Positions 1 to 14,500 of a stretch of 64,000 nt of DNA are shown here, one piece after another. Source of the stretch: Watersipora subatra. Its lineage: Eukaryota; Bryozoa; Gymnolaemata; Cheilostomatida; Watersiporidae. The stretch spans positions 3,596,001 to 3,660,000 of the forward strand of contig NC_088708.1 in assembly GCF_963576615.1 (NCBI RefSeq), in the 5' to 3' direction. The notes beneath the pieces are model-generated. The model was not told the origin of the DNA. It worked only from the letters and a program-made list of their open reading frames with translations, and searched no databases. The position numbers were made by a program, and so were the translations under genes. The stretch's first letter is position 1. Each line of letters opens with the position of its first letter.

Positions 1-142
1 CAAAGTGTCTAATAAGCTGAACGACTACATGAAAGACTACCTATCTGGATTTGTCACTATAGAAGGAAATTGATTTTCAGCGAATCAGAGTCAATTCTTT
101 GAAAAGAAATTCTTACAAGTCAGCGTGTGTCTACTTCTATAT

Positions 143-278
143 TAGCCTGTCTTGACAAACTGTTGTTTTTGCGGAGTTGTCCCCCTGTTGAGCGGGCGAG
201 CAACACAACGTGTTGTGTTGCTCGTCCGCTCGACGGGGAAACAACTCCGCAAAAACAACAGTTTGTCAAGACAGGCTA
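143..278. mobile_element. 136-bp near-perfect hairpin (MITE-like) with 9-bp target-site duplication
   Basis: The left arm begins TAGCCTGTCTTGAC and the right arm ends GTCAAGACAGGCTA. The arms pair almost without mismatch up to a palindromic centre at about 205-222. The 9-bp direct repeat CTTCTATAT lies immediately outside both ends (134-142 and 279-287), which is what a cut-and-paste insertion leaves. A 9-bp duplication suits Mutator- or Merlin-type transposases, but nothing coding is present, so the superfamily is inference. An open frame across it is a by-product of the palindrome. Confidence 0.8.
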
Positions 279-287
279 CTTCTATAT

Positions 288-2780
288 ATAAGCAACCTCT
301 TTACTTAGGCAACCTCTTTACTTTAGGCAATAGTAGTATGGTGTTAATATTTAGCATGCCTGTTTTGGCTGAGGTAATGCAAAATGAGATAAACTACCTA
401 GAGGTGATACTGCGAATAAAAACACTACAACTCATTGAACTCAGCACTGATGTATGACCGCTATTATACCATGAGCAGACAGTACAACTCACCTTTCCTG
501 ATTATAATAAGCTTAATTTGAAATTCCATCATTTCAGAATATCACCTAGAGTAGACTCAATCTACATATATACCGGTAAGTTGAAACATTTTCAGCCATT
601 GTATCTTAGTTTGGTTAGTTGAAAATACAACAAAAATGTTATCTGTGCTGGTTTGTAAAACAACAAATGAGCATACAGCACCAATAGGATTCGCAGCACC
701 CATAAGAAAGCCCTATTTCACAAAAGCTGTCTATGAAAAGCTGGGTGTAGAACAAACACTACTGCAGTATATTTTGTGCTGGTTTCAAGTATTGCGGTGT
801 TGAAAGTCAAGATACATTCAAAGAACCAACGGTGTGGGCAGCGTCGTATGGCAGTTTACATTTTTTCGGTGCATAGATGACAACTTTCTCATATTTGCTG
901 CCCATCTGCTGCTACTTCCCTCAACCCCAGTCGAAAGTCTCAGCTACTACAAAACTCACAGAGCATCTTTCAGACTCGCATAAATTTTAGTCTAGTTTAT
1001 TGAGTGTGAAACTATCAAGTTGGCAAAAAGGAGGATGACAAACATGCAGCTATGAAGCATTTGTGTGCATATGAGGAAGCTTGCCAAAAATAACGAGAGA
1101 GTATATTGGCAATTAATTAGCAAAATATTAACTAAACTATATAAAATTCATTAAAAATGCATGAAGAAATTTGTAATAAAAAATTATTCCAAATCTGTGG
1201 AAATTTGAAATTTTACTAAAATAGAGTCAAATAGGTAGCTAAAAAACTTTCCAATAGTGACCCAAACATGTAAATATGTTGGATCAACCCCAAAACATTC
1301 TTCTTAACAGACTATACTTCTGTAGTACCTTTCCTGTCACTTCTCCGTGTAATGTCAAATAATCTACCGCCAAAAGTCATTGAGCAGACAATTTTGACTG
1401 GAACAGCTGCCGTGTTTCCATTTGATGTAGGTTCGGTGTATAAAAACAGTTACAAATAACTAAAAGGTCGATCTGGTGAATGTGTTATTTGGTTTTGTGA
1501 ACCATAATTTAGATTTGTCGGTGAAAGCGTTGGGTTGATATTCAGGTCTCATATTTATCTTAAAGTGTGAAAGAACTAATGCTACAGTTTGTCACATTTT
1601 AATATAACTAAATTATTCTTGTTGTTGAGTCAGGTTTATGATTAGGACCGTCGAATCCAAATAATTGAAACTTAAAATAACATCAGAATTCAGAACCCAA
1701 CAAGTAGATTAGCATTAGATAAATAATTCATCGGAGAACATTGAATGACGTATACTAAAGTATACCAATTGACCTTGACATGTAAAAAGATGCAACCGCC
1801 AGAATCTAGGTTCTTCTCCATAAAAATGAAACAACCAAGTCACCTAGTAATGATGGAACTGTTATAGTTAGTCGATCAACTACTCCTTGTACATTTGTAC
1901 AGATGGAAAAACATTTACATGTAAGATGCAAGACAGACTATTGAGGAAGAGATTGTACAGCAGGCAGATTGCCTAATTAGCCAGAAGTGACTCAAATGTG
2001 CAGTATAAATGTCATTGCACATGCTCAGCAAACAACAACTGCAGCCAAAACTCATGGTAATAGTGTGACACTTGAACAGAACCATCAGCTAGGCCTGGCC
2101 TACTAGTGGTTTGTGATTACTCTTAGTATGAGCTATAAAGACACAACTGCAACAGAAGCTGTTTTAAGTAATCAAATTTATGTTTAGAGTAGCCAATTAT
2201 TCGATCAGAATGCAGGCAGTTGATGGTTTCCGCTTTGAAGAACTTTTTGACTTTACTTAGACATTTTAATATTTTTAACAGTTTTAAAGAAAATGCAACG
2301 CATTCTCATATATGATAGAATAGCTGTGGGTAGCTCAGTTTAGCCAGTACAGAAAATATGAATGTTATATTAGTTTTGAGTTATAAAACTCCAAGCAGCT
2401 TTCCATGCTTATCCATGTAAGGTCTCCAAATATGGCCTGTTTCATTCTATTCTGTGAACAGAGTTAATTAGAAATAAATAGTTAAGCTTAACTTTCTCTG
2501 GCAACACACTGCAGAACTTCATACCATTATTAGCTTGAATGTCTATCCAATAGAGTAGCATGCCACCATGAATAAATACAGATCATGTTACTTATGTTAA
2601 AAGGTCGTAACGCAGCTGTTGCCTTATACATAGCCTACTAACTCACTGAAATGCAGAAGTGAAAGTTGTCCAATTTTTATAATGTTATTACCTTGAATCT
2701 ATTCCGACCAAAAATAATACAAACATTCATCTAATAGCATCTAATAAATTCTCCAAACCAGAGATTACGTGTATGTCACA
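288..2780. other. Spacer with no recognisable gene
   Basis: AT-rich sequence with only short open frames. I found no domain, exon pair, RNA gene or tandem array that I can support here. Confidence 0.5.
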
Positions 2781-2784
2781 ATTT

Positions 2785-3505
2785 CCATTTCCATAATTCA
2801 TTTCCATATTATTTCCATTTCCATGATTCATTTCCCTTTCTATAACATTTCCATAATTCATTTCCATGTTATTTCTATTTCCATAAAATTTCTCTATTTC
2901 ATTTCCATATTATTTCCAATTCCATAACCATTTCCATAATTAATTTCTATATTATTTCCATTTCCATAATTCATTTCCATATTATTTTCATTTCTATATT
3001 ATTTCCATTTCCATAAAATTTCCCTATTTCATTTCCATATTATTTCCATTTCCACACCATTTCCATAATTCATTTCCATATTATTTCCATTTCCATAATT
3101 CATTTCCATATTGTTTCCATTTCTATAATTCATTTCCATATGATTTCCATTTACATACCATTTCCATTATTAATTTCCATATTATTTCCATTTCCGTAAT
3201 TCATTTCCATATTATTTCCATTTCCATAATTCATTTCCATATTATTTTCATTTCCATATTATTTCCATTTCCATAATTAATTTCCATATTATTTCCAATT
3301 CCATAACATTTCCACAATTCATTTCCATATTATTCCCATTTCCATAATTCATTTCCATATGATTTCCATTTACATACCATTTCCATAATTAATTTCCATA
3401 TTATTTCCAATTCCATAACATTTCCATAATTCATTTCCATATTATTTCCATTTCCATAATTCATTTCCATATGATTTCCATTTACATACCATTTCCATAA
3501 TTCCC
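2785..3505. repeat. Satellite built on TTTCCAT motifs
   Basis: Irregular tandem repeat of ATTTCCATTTCCATAATTC-like blocks, roughly 30 bp per higher unit, with variants such as ATATGATTTCCATTTACATACC. It lies just downstream of the dead hAT transposase. The same motif recurs as a perfect hairpin at 6879-6934 on the other side of that gene. Confidence 0.9.
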
Positions 3506-3705
3506 TGACAATTGCAACAAGATTTCTTGCTGCATGAAACCATTGGTAGTAGCTAAGTTGAATAAATTTCAACTAAACACTTTATATATTTAATATACAT
3601 ACATGTAAGGTAATAATGAAATATTACAATGACAGGAAATTAAGCTATATCTAGGACATACATGTAACATGTACATCACAAGTATTCGTTCATATCACCT
3701 TCTAT

Positions 3706-6290
3706 TTATTCATTCTGACAACAGCGTATGGACATAAGAGCCTCAAATGTTTTATCTTTTAACCTACACTTGTCCGGTCTAAAGATTTTGCCTGCAACAC
3801 TGAACAAACGCTCTACAGATCCACTAGATGCAGGGCAAGCCAAAAATCTTTGTTCTAGTTTTGCCATGTTTGGTAGCCTGAGAGAATTTTGAGCCCAGTA
3901 GGTAAGAGGGTGACTGTCTTCTGAAAGAAGACAGTTTGTATTTTTTAAATTCAACCTCAAGCCTAGACTTGGAACCACATGATGAGTTCACTGAATCAGT
4001 TTTTCCCTCATTACTGTAAACAGAGCTTTCTTTCGTTTTGAACTTGGTTAGCCACTATCATTGCTTACCTCAATCTATGATGGATCACAAGTTAGTTTGA
4101 CTATGTCCAAGAGACTATTTACCACAGAAGGCTCAGCAAACGTTGCCTTTAAATGAAGATCCAAAAAGGTTGCAAACTCGTTTTCATCTAGGCCGAGATA
4201 TTAATTTGTTAATTGAATCTCTCAAGCTACCTACCTGCTGGCTGCTAACAGAATCTGCTAAATCAGCGAACGAGGGTTTTAGCTGTTCAACACAAGGAAT
4301 GATCAGCCTAGCTGTGACAGAGTTTTTGCTTGTAGTAAATTAGTGAAGATTTCAAAAGGTGTTAGTATCGTTATTAGCTCTTGAATAAGATTATGGTCAG
4401 TTCCAGTTAGCAAGGTTCCAGCACTATCTTCAGCGAGTTTATTTTCTGATACTTTCAGAATTGACCTTAGCATGTTGAGCTGGAAATTCCCTCTTGTTGC
4501 GTAAGATGCTTGTAGTCTAAGTTGTTCAACGTCATTCTCTAACAGTTCAGATGCAGGTATCGACATTCTCACTGATCTGACAATACAAGCAGTCTTTGCC
4601 AAAATCTTTGCATGGGGCGAAGTTGCAGCTTCACCCGGACAATCTTTGATGCAAAGCTGAAGGGTATGTGCAAGGCATGACTGATGGTGTCTGTCTAATG
4701 AAATGGCCGTCGGTTCTACAGTTGACGAGGATTCATCTTTGCTGTCACTTGTTTGCTCAATAGCCTCACACATGTCATCATCATCTTCTTCCTCTCATGT
4801 TGGCTCCTCTGGCATGTCAATATTTAAATCAACAGTGACTTCACTCATAGACGGTAACCTGAACCCTTTAACCATATTGCTGGCATTATATATCACCACA
4901 GATTGCACTTTGTCCTGCAGACCATGCTCTCGAATTATCTCATTAAACACACCACAAATGTTTTCTCCAGTGTGCCTGCATCTGAAGAGCCTGCAAGCCA
5001 GCATAGCAGAGTTCAGTTTCCAATCTGTGGTAATCCAGACACTGTGACACCCAAATATGCACACATCTGGTTATTGCTCCACAAGTCTGCAGTCGCACAG
5101 ACAGAATTCACACTCTCAAACGAGGCTTTCAGAGAAACTTTTAGCGTTTGCGTTCTTTGAGATATTTGCTTTCTAAACCTATCCTTGAGGCAATTTTATA
5201 TTGAGGCTCACAAGCATGAATAAGATCTTTGAACTTGGTGGATTGAATTGTCTCAAGAGGATGCAAATCACACGCGACCCAGTCACTAATGCGCTTGTCA
5301 ATCTCTTTCTGCTTTCTGTGGGATTCACCAAACTTTTTAAGATTGGCATGAGCTTCACACTTCACTATGTAGCTTGTGATTGTATGGTTAGAAGCTTTGC
5401 TAGTTGAAGCAGATGGTTCTGCAATCGCTTTTGTAAATATCTCCTCCTGCTTAGCCTGAAAGTATATTTTCATTTTCATAATTCATAGTTTAGAAGAACG
5501 TTTATATACAATGCATATAATATTTTAGATCAACACAAGCGCTGGCTACTGGCAAAGTTTTGCTGAGTAACAAGTCGAAAACCAAGTTTCAAAACGAGAA
5601 TCACAAACAGGCAAAACAGACAGTGTCTTTTGCAACAAACGTATCTCTTATTGACGGTGGCGGCCCTGACTTTTGCATTTTTACATGAGCTGAGTTAAAA
5701 AATCCTATAATTTGAAATAAAACTAGTATAATAATTATAGATTTAATATATAAAATAATATATATTAAATATAATTTAATATGAATATTTATATATAAAT
5801 AATATATGTATATGTGTGCCCGATAACACCGGACATGATTTCCTGAAACTGCTAGATCACTCATTTCCCAGAGGCCGCAAACTACATTAGACTTTCAACA
5901 GGAACAACACTAAAGTCAGCTACAGTTGCATGGGGAGTTTGCAGAATCTAATAGATGGAAACAACAAAAGCATTCTGTCTAGTAATGGAACAAATGGCAT
6001 ATATGCATGTCCATGTAATCATGTATATGTATCCTACCTGCACACATATATGCATGTACATGTAATCATGTATATGTATCCTACCTGCACACATATATGC
6101 ATGTACATGTAATCATGTATATGTATCCTACCTGCACATAATATATAATGAGTAAAAATAAAACATTCAATGTAATCCAAATTATACCTAATTTGATATT
6201 CCTTCAAGTGTGTAGATAAGTTGTTCTTCATTTTATTGGCAACCTTGAAGTTCTTTGTACAGTGTATACACATTACTGTGTATGTTCTAG
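3706..6290 (-). pseudogene. hAT-family transposase (ZBED-like), broken
   Basis: Reading minus from right to left: a partial BED-type zinc finger (CIHC followed by NLSTHLKEY, about 6270-6184); an AT-rich interruption to about 5480; a block at 5479-5141; the first catalytic-aspartate region (ATADLWSN, about 5095); a region around 4880 reading VIYNASNMVKGF, where hAT proteins normally have DNASNM; RHHQSCLAHTLQLC at about 4690; and the C-terminal hAT dimerisation domain (PASSGSVERLFSVAGKI, 3706-3978). The pieces are in different frames and separated by stops, and the second catalytic Asp has become Tyr. The transposase is therefore dead. I found no convincing terminal inverted repeats or target duplication. 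Confidence 0.82.
6006..6138. repeat. 47-bp tandem repeat, about 3 copies
   Basis: CATGTAATCATGTATATG recurs at 6012, 6059 and 6106, each followed by TATCCTACCTGCACA. The array sits beside the BED-finger remnant. Confidence 0.85.
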
Positions 6291-6534
6291 AAGTGTCAAC
6301 AGGAAATATATGATGGTCGCTGTAATTCACCAGTGTTCGACGTCCCGTGTTTAAAACGTGTTGAAGACAGAAGTGTGTGTACGTATGTGTGTGCGCTTGT
6401 GTGTCAAATGAGTGTGTGTGCAATCGTCAACTCTTCCCGAACATGTGATTTATTTATTAATACATAATATGAATATGATATTTGTTTGCTAATATAATTT
6501 ATTCAGGGTCCAGGCAACATCAAAGCTATATGTT

Positions 6535-6735
6535 ACCATTGCCTATAACTAAGCCAGAGACAATTGGAGAGTTTCTTCCAGACCCCTTTAATAATAGTTT
6601 CTGTAATACCACTGATGTTAGCTGTGTTTGTGTGTTACCATTGTCTATAAATGTAGCCAAACAAGAGACAAGTTGAGTTAATTTATTCCAGACCCCTTTA
6701 ATAGTTTCTGTAATACCACTGATGTTCGCTGCATT
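6535..6735. repeat. About 102-bp tandem duplication
   Basis: ACCATTG(C/T)CTATAA at 6535 and again at 6637. Both are followed by CCAGACCCCTTTA and GTTTCTGTAATACCACTGAT, so the segment is present twice with about 10% divergence. Confidence 0.75.
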
Positions 6736-6878
6736 GCCACTTTTTTCATACTTATCATTTCGTTTTATGTATACACTTGGCACTTTAAATATTCTTTCAT
6801 TTAAATATATACCTATATAGACGTATTAACCGATATAACTTGCCTCTGTTTATATCTTGGATTACGTGATTACGTGAT

Positions 6879-6934
6879 TCCATATCCATTTCCATAAAAT
6901 TATGGAAATATTTGTTTATGGAAATGGATATGGA
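6879..6934. repeat. Perfect 20-bp inverted repeat with 16-nt loop
   Basis: TCCATATCCATTTCCATAAA (6879-6898) is exactly complementary to 6915-6934. The sequence is the same motif that makes up the 2785-3505 satellite. Confidence 0.9.
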
Positions 6935-7640
6935 AAAGTAAACATTTCCATAATATGTTTAGCGATCCCTGCAAGTCCAAACTTATTTCTTCACTTTTAT
7001 TGCCCAAATGTACATCAGTATCTCCTTCACTGCACTATTGCGGTTCGTTACAATATACATACGCAATACATATATACATATACAGTGCATATTCAAAGAA
7101 AACAAATAGTATTTATTGTAGGTTTTGAGTGGTTGTAAGGACTGATAAGTAGTGATAAAATGGTGAAAACAATATCTGCTCTAACTTTTAGTTTCACTTG
7201 ACCAGATAATTGAGATTGATTGGTATGTTGATCTTAAGTATACAAGTCAGCTTTAGAGTTTCAAGTATTTTATTGCAACCTGAGATCTCAATGAAGAAAT
7301 GATGTAATACATTTTACAAAAGTAATTTCAGATACTGTTATGTTGTAAAATTATATTTATTTCTCATCACTTAAATGATTGATGGTGTCCAAATGAGAAT
7401 GTGTACAACGTACAATTACATAGAACAGAGCAGCTAAGTTTCTAACTACATTACTTGTATTTGCAAACCGTCTGAGCTCCACATTTCCTCTAGGTAAAGC
7501 ATAAGTAGAATATGGCATCTGATGACTTATAACTAGTATTTATTATATACACACTTTATGTTCCATCTTTAAGAAAGACTTTGGAATAAAGTTTTTACTA
7601 AATGTCATCTAAAGGCACGCGCATTAGATACGTGACTGGC

Positions 7641-7779
7641 ATTAGTTACCGATGAGATGAGTGTGAACAATATACATTAGTTACAGATGAGATGAGTGTG
7701 AACAATATACCTTAGTTACAGATGAGATGAGTGTGAACAATATACATTAGTTACAGATGAGATGAGTGTGAACAATACA
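7641..7779. repeat. 35-bp tandem repeat, 4 copies
   Basis: The unit contains GATGAGATGAGTGTGAACAA and starts ATTAGTTAC. The copies are nearly identical. Confidence 0.9.
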
Positions 7780-8093
7780 CAAGTCTGAATTCTCATTGAG
7801 ACAACAGTATAATCATCTCTAAAACATATAGCATCTTAATGCTCTTAATACTGTATATACAAATATTCCAAAAGGTAGATAAGTAATGATGAAAATATTA
7901 AATACTTATTAGTATATGTACATGTATTTAAAATACTGTTTGCCATACAAATATAGAGCTAAAAGTTCTCGGAAAACGAGAGCACGGCTTCGAGCACATG
8001 TAATTTTTAATCTAGGAATTCAGTGTAACGCGAAAGAAATACTTATAAACATATGTAGATATGTATTGTAAAATGGTGAAAAAAAAATGGCCA

Positions 8094-8380
8094 AACTAAT
8101 GGACTGCTACACTGTACCAATCTTATAGTTAGTTACATAAACTAATGAACGGTTATACTGTACCCATCTTAAAGTTAGTTACATAAACTATTGGACTGTT
8201 ATACTGTACCCACCTTATAGTTAGTTACATAAACTAATGGATTGTTATACTGTACCCATATTATAGTTAGTTACATAAACTAATGAACTGTTACACTGTA
8301 CCAATCTTATAGTTAGTTACATAAACTATTGGACTGTTGTATTGTACCCACCTTATAGTTAGTTACATAAACTAATGGAA
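8094..8380. repeat. 46-bp tandem repeat, about 6 copies
   Basis: The unit runs AACTAATGGACTG to CTTATAGTTAGTTACATA. Copy-to-copy substitutions are scattered. Confidence 0.9.
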
Positions 8381-8559
8381 TAACTCAAGCACTGGTGACA
8401 TAATTAATAACAGGGACAGCATTCTCTATGCATAATTCTGCTAGTAACCAAGACTAAACGAGAACTAGTCAAATGTGACAGAAGTGTCTGATGCACTCAT
8501 TATAACACTTTTTACTTGTTTAAAAAACCAACGAGTGAACTAAGATAAAATTGTTCAAA

Positions 8560-11500
8560 TCAATCTTTCTCCGATGATTGTTGCAGCTCTGCCCCGCCAT
8601 TGCCTGGCAACTCAGCAAAGTATTTCGTAATATCCTCGATTCCTCGCTTGCACACGGCAAAGGGCGGAGACTTTAGCGAAGTACAACCGTGGCATTCAAG
8701 TTTTTTGAGCTTTCTCAGCCAAGAAATATCTCTCACGATGTTCAGTAAGTTTATGTTGTATGACAGGTCTAAGGCTTCAAGACTTTGCATTTGAAGAATG
8801 ACAGCAGGCAGTTGTGTAAGCTCGTTATGGTCTATACGCAAGACCTTCAATTGTGTCTCACAGTCCAACCTGAAAGAGTAAATGCTGCAGTCTCAAATGA
8901 GAACATTCTAGAAAGTTTTATTTTGTCTTGCCAAGTTTAGTCTCTGATAATAGACAGTTAAGAATTTTGGAAATGTATATCAATTTGGTTTATACCGATA
9001 TGTAGGTAGAGAAAGTTGCAGTACCTATCATTGTGGAGGCTAACTAACATGAAAGATCACTCATTCCATAAAACTTTGCTTGGACGCATAAGAGACTGCA
9101 AGTTTTTAAATTTCAGTGGTGTCAGTCTGTTGTCTAGCTGTTGTTTTTGTCTTCAGCCTATGCTTGCATTAAACCTTTATTAATGGATTTGCTTTGCTCC
9201 AACATCTGTGGCCCTTTCAAGACACTCTGCCTACACCAATCAGTCTCACCAGTTATATAAATTGATCAACAATATAGAATAATACAAAGACTAGAGCAAT
9301 GTACTCATAATTTCAGTAGTAAAACCTTACAGTTCTAATTTCCAATCTATGACGGATAGCATTTGCACTGTTGTGTATCCCAAACATCATAAAACTACTG
9401 TAATTGTTCAATTGTTGTGGTCTTCAAACTGGAATTCACTTAGATTGTACGCATAGTCCTACTCAATAAATTAATGGAATTTGATGGTATGATTAGCTTA
9501 AATTTCTATTTCAGCCTAAATTTAAATGAAAAAAATATGATCAAAATATTCGACATAAACTTGAGTGTAAATTATCATTCTAATTGTTAGATCTGCGATT
9601 AGAAAATTTCAAAGCAGCCTCAGAAAGGCAACTAAACTTGGAAGTGTACAAGCTGATACGAATAATTACCTTTGTGGCAGGTCTCGCAATTGACATCGAA
9701 TCAACCGAATCTTCTGTAAACCCTTCATCTGTCCAATTACAGACGGGAGGCCTGCACTAAAATCATTACTGCTCAGTTCCAACTCGGCAAGTCGCTCTAA
9801 GGAGCTGAGACTACAAGAATGTTAAACTAACAAAGTTGTGAATGCAAGTCATGGTGGTTATAACAGCTGAGTTTGCTATCACAGTAGAAGGTAAACATGA
9901 CTCACCCACAGTCTGCTTTATACCAACACTAGCTGTGCTTCCCAGCGTTGCCCGAGTATTAAAAATCGGCTTATAAACAATGAGAAGTAATGAGAGTTGT
10001 CTGCCACTTGCTATTAGCCTGGCACATTGCCAATGGAAAATTTCAGTAAGCTTACTAATAATAGCTAGGGCTTCTAACGATGGTACACCATGACTTTGCG
10101 CCACGGTATTTGCTCACATATAGCAACATATATGGTCTAGAGAGTCTATAAATCTCTTTGGCTGAATCGGTACGGCGTTGGACTGGTGAACAGCAGGGTC
10201 CGAGATCAAATCTTCTTTGGTACGAATACTTTGTTCCAAGATTTTAATAGCTATGGCTGGAGAGACACACATATGGACAGATGGACACAGCAACTTCGAG
10301 AAATATATATGTATATATAGATAAAATCTCTGGAGTGCAAACTGAGTAAACACGCTGAGAGCCTATTATGTAAAGTTCAACAGTTTCCAAGCATGATAAT
10401 TTACACCCGCTGTTACGACCCCTCTATAAACTCATACATAACAGAATCCTGCACGCTATAGCAGTTTAGACTGCCTCTCTGCCACAAACAGACACACTAT
10501 ATGATAGCTAGTCAATAACTACTGAGAGTTGTTTCACGTCTCTCGGTCATTCACTACCCTTATACTGCAGACACTCGTTCATAGCTGTCATAGCTGTCAC
10601 AATCATAAACTGCATCAACATAATCATTCATTTTAAAGGATTTAAGTGTTACAGAAAACTAAAATAAGATCAGAACTTGTAGAACCAGATCAAGATTTTA
10701 TCTTTTAACTTCGAAAAAATTATTGAGAAACTAAACATAACTGAGTGCAGACAGAGTGTTCAACATGAATAACAGAGAAATACTGTCAGTTAAATACCAA
10801 AGATTAGGTTGAGCAAGAATACCAAAAACAGTAAATACAGATGTAAAAGCAGTTGGTATTGTTCGCATTTATTAAGCAACAAATTACAGCTGTCACCTTT
10901 ATGCATTGCCGTGTGCTACTATCAATGAGAGAAACAAAAGAAATGGCTTCAAGATCATGAATGGCAACATTTAAGGCATCATTTGGTTTGAAATCAGTGA
11001 ATTTGAGCTGAAAATGATTCAGACAACTATAAAATAGCCCGCTAGTCAAAAACAACTCCTAGGCTGCTACGGTGAAAGGCTAAACTTCAAAGCTACCATT
11101 ATTACTATCATCATCATAATCATTGTCTTAAATAAAAAGCTATGACAAAATCTGTGAGAAGCGTATTAACATAAGCTACGTATGTAAAAAACTTTATAAT
11201 TTTTAATTGATTCTTTATAACTAGTCTTCAGCTAGTTGATAAAGGTGATTTTAAAAAGGGAATGCTGCCACGACAAAAACATTAGTTTTTGTCTAGCAAG
11301 AAGCTGTATATATTGAAGAAGCTGTAGCATACTACCTCTGTGGGAGGTCTGTCAGACAACACTTCTCTAGCATGAGTTTCTCTAGCGTGCTCAATTGTCC
11401 GATAACAGGAGGGAGCCCTCTACGCATGTCATTAAAGCTCAGTTCTAACTCTTTCAGCGAAGTCAGTGAGCTGAAACTGTACAGGAGTCATAGGAATATA

Positions 11501-14500
11501 ACAGTCCGTAGGGAGGAACAAGTTTGGAGTAAAAATGTGGAGATAGCCATATACACTGAACATGTATACATAGACCAAAAAGGTGGGAACACCGAAATGT
11601 AGCAGTATACAATAATGCATTTATTAACAGCCAAATCTAGAAGATTGGAGTCATGCAGCAAATTGATCATCACAGCAACATAGAGCTAATAGGAAAATAT
11701 AGAAACATAGAGTTAACGGACTAATATAGAAGCTTAAAGACAAATATTTCTTAGCTAAAACAAATCAGTAAAACTTCTCAAACATCTATGCTACACAGAT
11801 GACAGGCTGTTCCACACAGGTGACAGGCTGTTCCACACAGATGACAGGCTGTTCCACACAGATGACAGGCTGTTCCACACAGGTGACAGGCTGTTCCACA
11901 CAGATGACAGGCTGTTCCACACAGATGACAGGCTGTTCCACACAGATGACAGGTTGTTCCACACAGATGACAGGCTGTTCCACACAGATGACAGGCTGTT
12001 CCACACAGATGACAGGCTGTTCCACACAGATGACAGGCTGTTCCACACAGATGACAGGCTGTTCCACACAGATGACAGGCTGTTCCACACAGATGACAGG
12101 CTGTTCCACATGATGACAGGCTGTTCCACACAGATGACAGGCTGTTCCACACAGATGACAGGCTGTTCCACACAGATGACAGGCTGTTCCACACAGATGA
12201 CAGGCTGTTCCACACAGATGACAGGCTGTACCACACAGATGACAGGCTGTTCCACACAGATGACAGGCTGTTCCACACAGATGACAGGCTGTTCCACACA
12301 GATGACAGGCTGTTTCACACAGAAGACAGGCTGTTCCACACAGATGACAGGCTGTTCCACACAGATGACAGGCTGTTCCACATGATGACAGGCTGTTCCA
12401 CATGATGACAGGCTGTTCTACACAGATGACAGGCTGTTCCACACAGATGACAGGCTGTTCCACACAGATGACAGGCTGTTCCACACAACTAGAGTTACTG
12501 AAAATTATTTTGGTGAAAAATTTAGTTTAGGAAAGACCCATGTAATGATTTAAATTCAACAGCATAAATTCTTTTTTGTTGTATAATAGCAGCTTTGTTA
12601 TCTGAGAGCCACTGTATACACAGATATAGTGCTATATACACAGATATAGTGTTATATACACAGACATAGTGTCATATACACAGATATAGTGTTAAATATA
12701 CAGATATAGTGTTATATACACAGTTATAGTGATATATACACATATATAGTGATATATACAAAGATATAGTGATATATACACATATATAGTGATATATACA
12801 CAGATATAGTGATATATACACATATATAGTGTTATATACACAGATATAGTGCTATATACACAGATATAGTGACATATACACATATATAGTGTAATATACA
12901 CATATATAGTGTTATATACACAGATATAGTGCCATATACACAGATATAGTGTTAAATACACAGATATGGTGTTATATACACATATATAGTGTAATATACA
13001 CATATATAATGTAATATACACATATATAGTGTTATATACACAGATATAGTGCCATATACACAGATATAGTGTTAAATGCACAGATATAGTGTTATATACA
13101 TATATATATAGTGTAATATACACAGATATAGTGTTATGTACACATATATAGTGTTATATACATATATATAGTGATATATACACAGATATAGTGATATATA
13201 CACAGATATAGTGATATATACACAGATATAGTGATATATACACAGATATAGCGATATATACACAGATATAGCGATATATACACAGGTATAGTGATATATA
13301 CACAGATATAGTGTTATATACACAGATACAGTGTTCAACAGATTCTTACATCTCTATAAACAGTCAAAACTGCAAGGAAAGCTTCTGACAACTCGGAAGC
13401 ATAGGAAATATTTTGAAGCCTCTGAACCTGAGAAGCTCAAGAAAAAAAGCCTGACTTTTAAAGTAATGTTGCTTTATGGCAAAAGTAATATTTACTTGTT
13501 TCTCAATATTTCTGTTACCAAATACGGCTAAGTTTACCAACTTTAATTTATTAGCTAGTTTTGACAAGTATAGCAAGCTAGCATCGCTAGGTGTTAATAG
13601 CAGTAAAAGTTAACAATATTATCAGTGCCACTGATATCAACTGTGTTAACCTGATCTATAGCGACAGCACAACATTATAACCTACAGTATGTGTAGCTCG
13701 AGGAAAGGTGCATAATGAGTCAAGGTCAGCTTAGTTTGAAGTTTTTATGAGCACCAAAAAGAGAAGTAATCCAGGATTGCAAGCTACCTGAGTGGAAGGT
13801 CTGCCAGACCAGCTTGTTTGAGGCTGAGTGTCTCCAAGAGACTGAAGTGTTGAATCACGTCAGGTAGACCGTGGTCCAAATGATTATAATTGAGGTGCAG
13901 CAGCTTCAAGTCGGTGAGATGGCTGAGACTACAATTGTGCAAAAGTCTAGTATCCTGGTGGAATACATGAATAGTAAAATATATACCATGAAACTAATAT
14001 ATATACATATAATATATACCATGAAACTAATATATATATACATATAATATATACCATGAAACTAATATATATACATATAATATATACCATGAAACTAATA
14101 TATATACATATAATATATACCATGAAACTAATATATATACATATAATACATACCATGAAACTAATATATATACATATAATATATACCATGAAACTAATAT
14201 ATATACATATAATACATACCATGAAACTAATATATATACATATAATATATACCATGAAACTAATATATATACATATAATACATACCATGAAACTAATATA
14301 TATACATATAATACATACCATGAAACTAATATATATACATATAATATATACCATGAAACTAATATATATACATATAATACATACCATGAAACTAATATAT
14401 ATACATATAATATATACCATGAAACTAATATATATACATATAATATATACCATAAAACTAATATATATACATATAATACATACCATGAAACTAATATATA

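Larger units (their letters stand above)
6935..8559. other. Spacer downstream of the LRR gene
   Basis: No gene is seen. It holds the 35-bp array at 7641-7779 and the 46-bp array at 8094-8380, otherwise unique AT-rich DNA. The 3' end of the LRR transcript should fall in its right-hand part. Confidence 0.5.

Noticed and set aside
152..457. 101-aa frame near the left edge
   Set aside because: It spans the hairpin element and unrelated flank, with no domain.
11778..12484. Several 100-230 aa open frames on both strands
   Set aside because: They are translations of the 21-bp minisatellite. The repeat length is a multiple of three without stops; there is no domain and the array is intronic.
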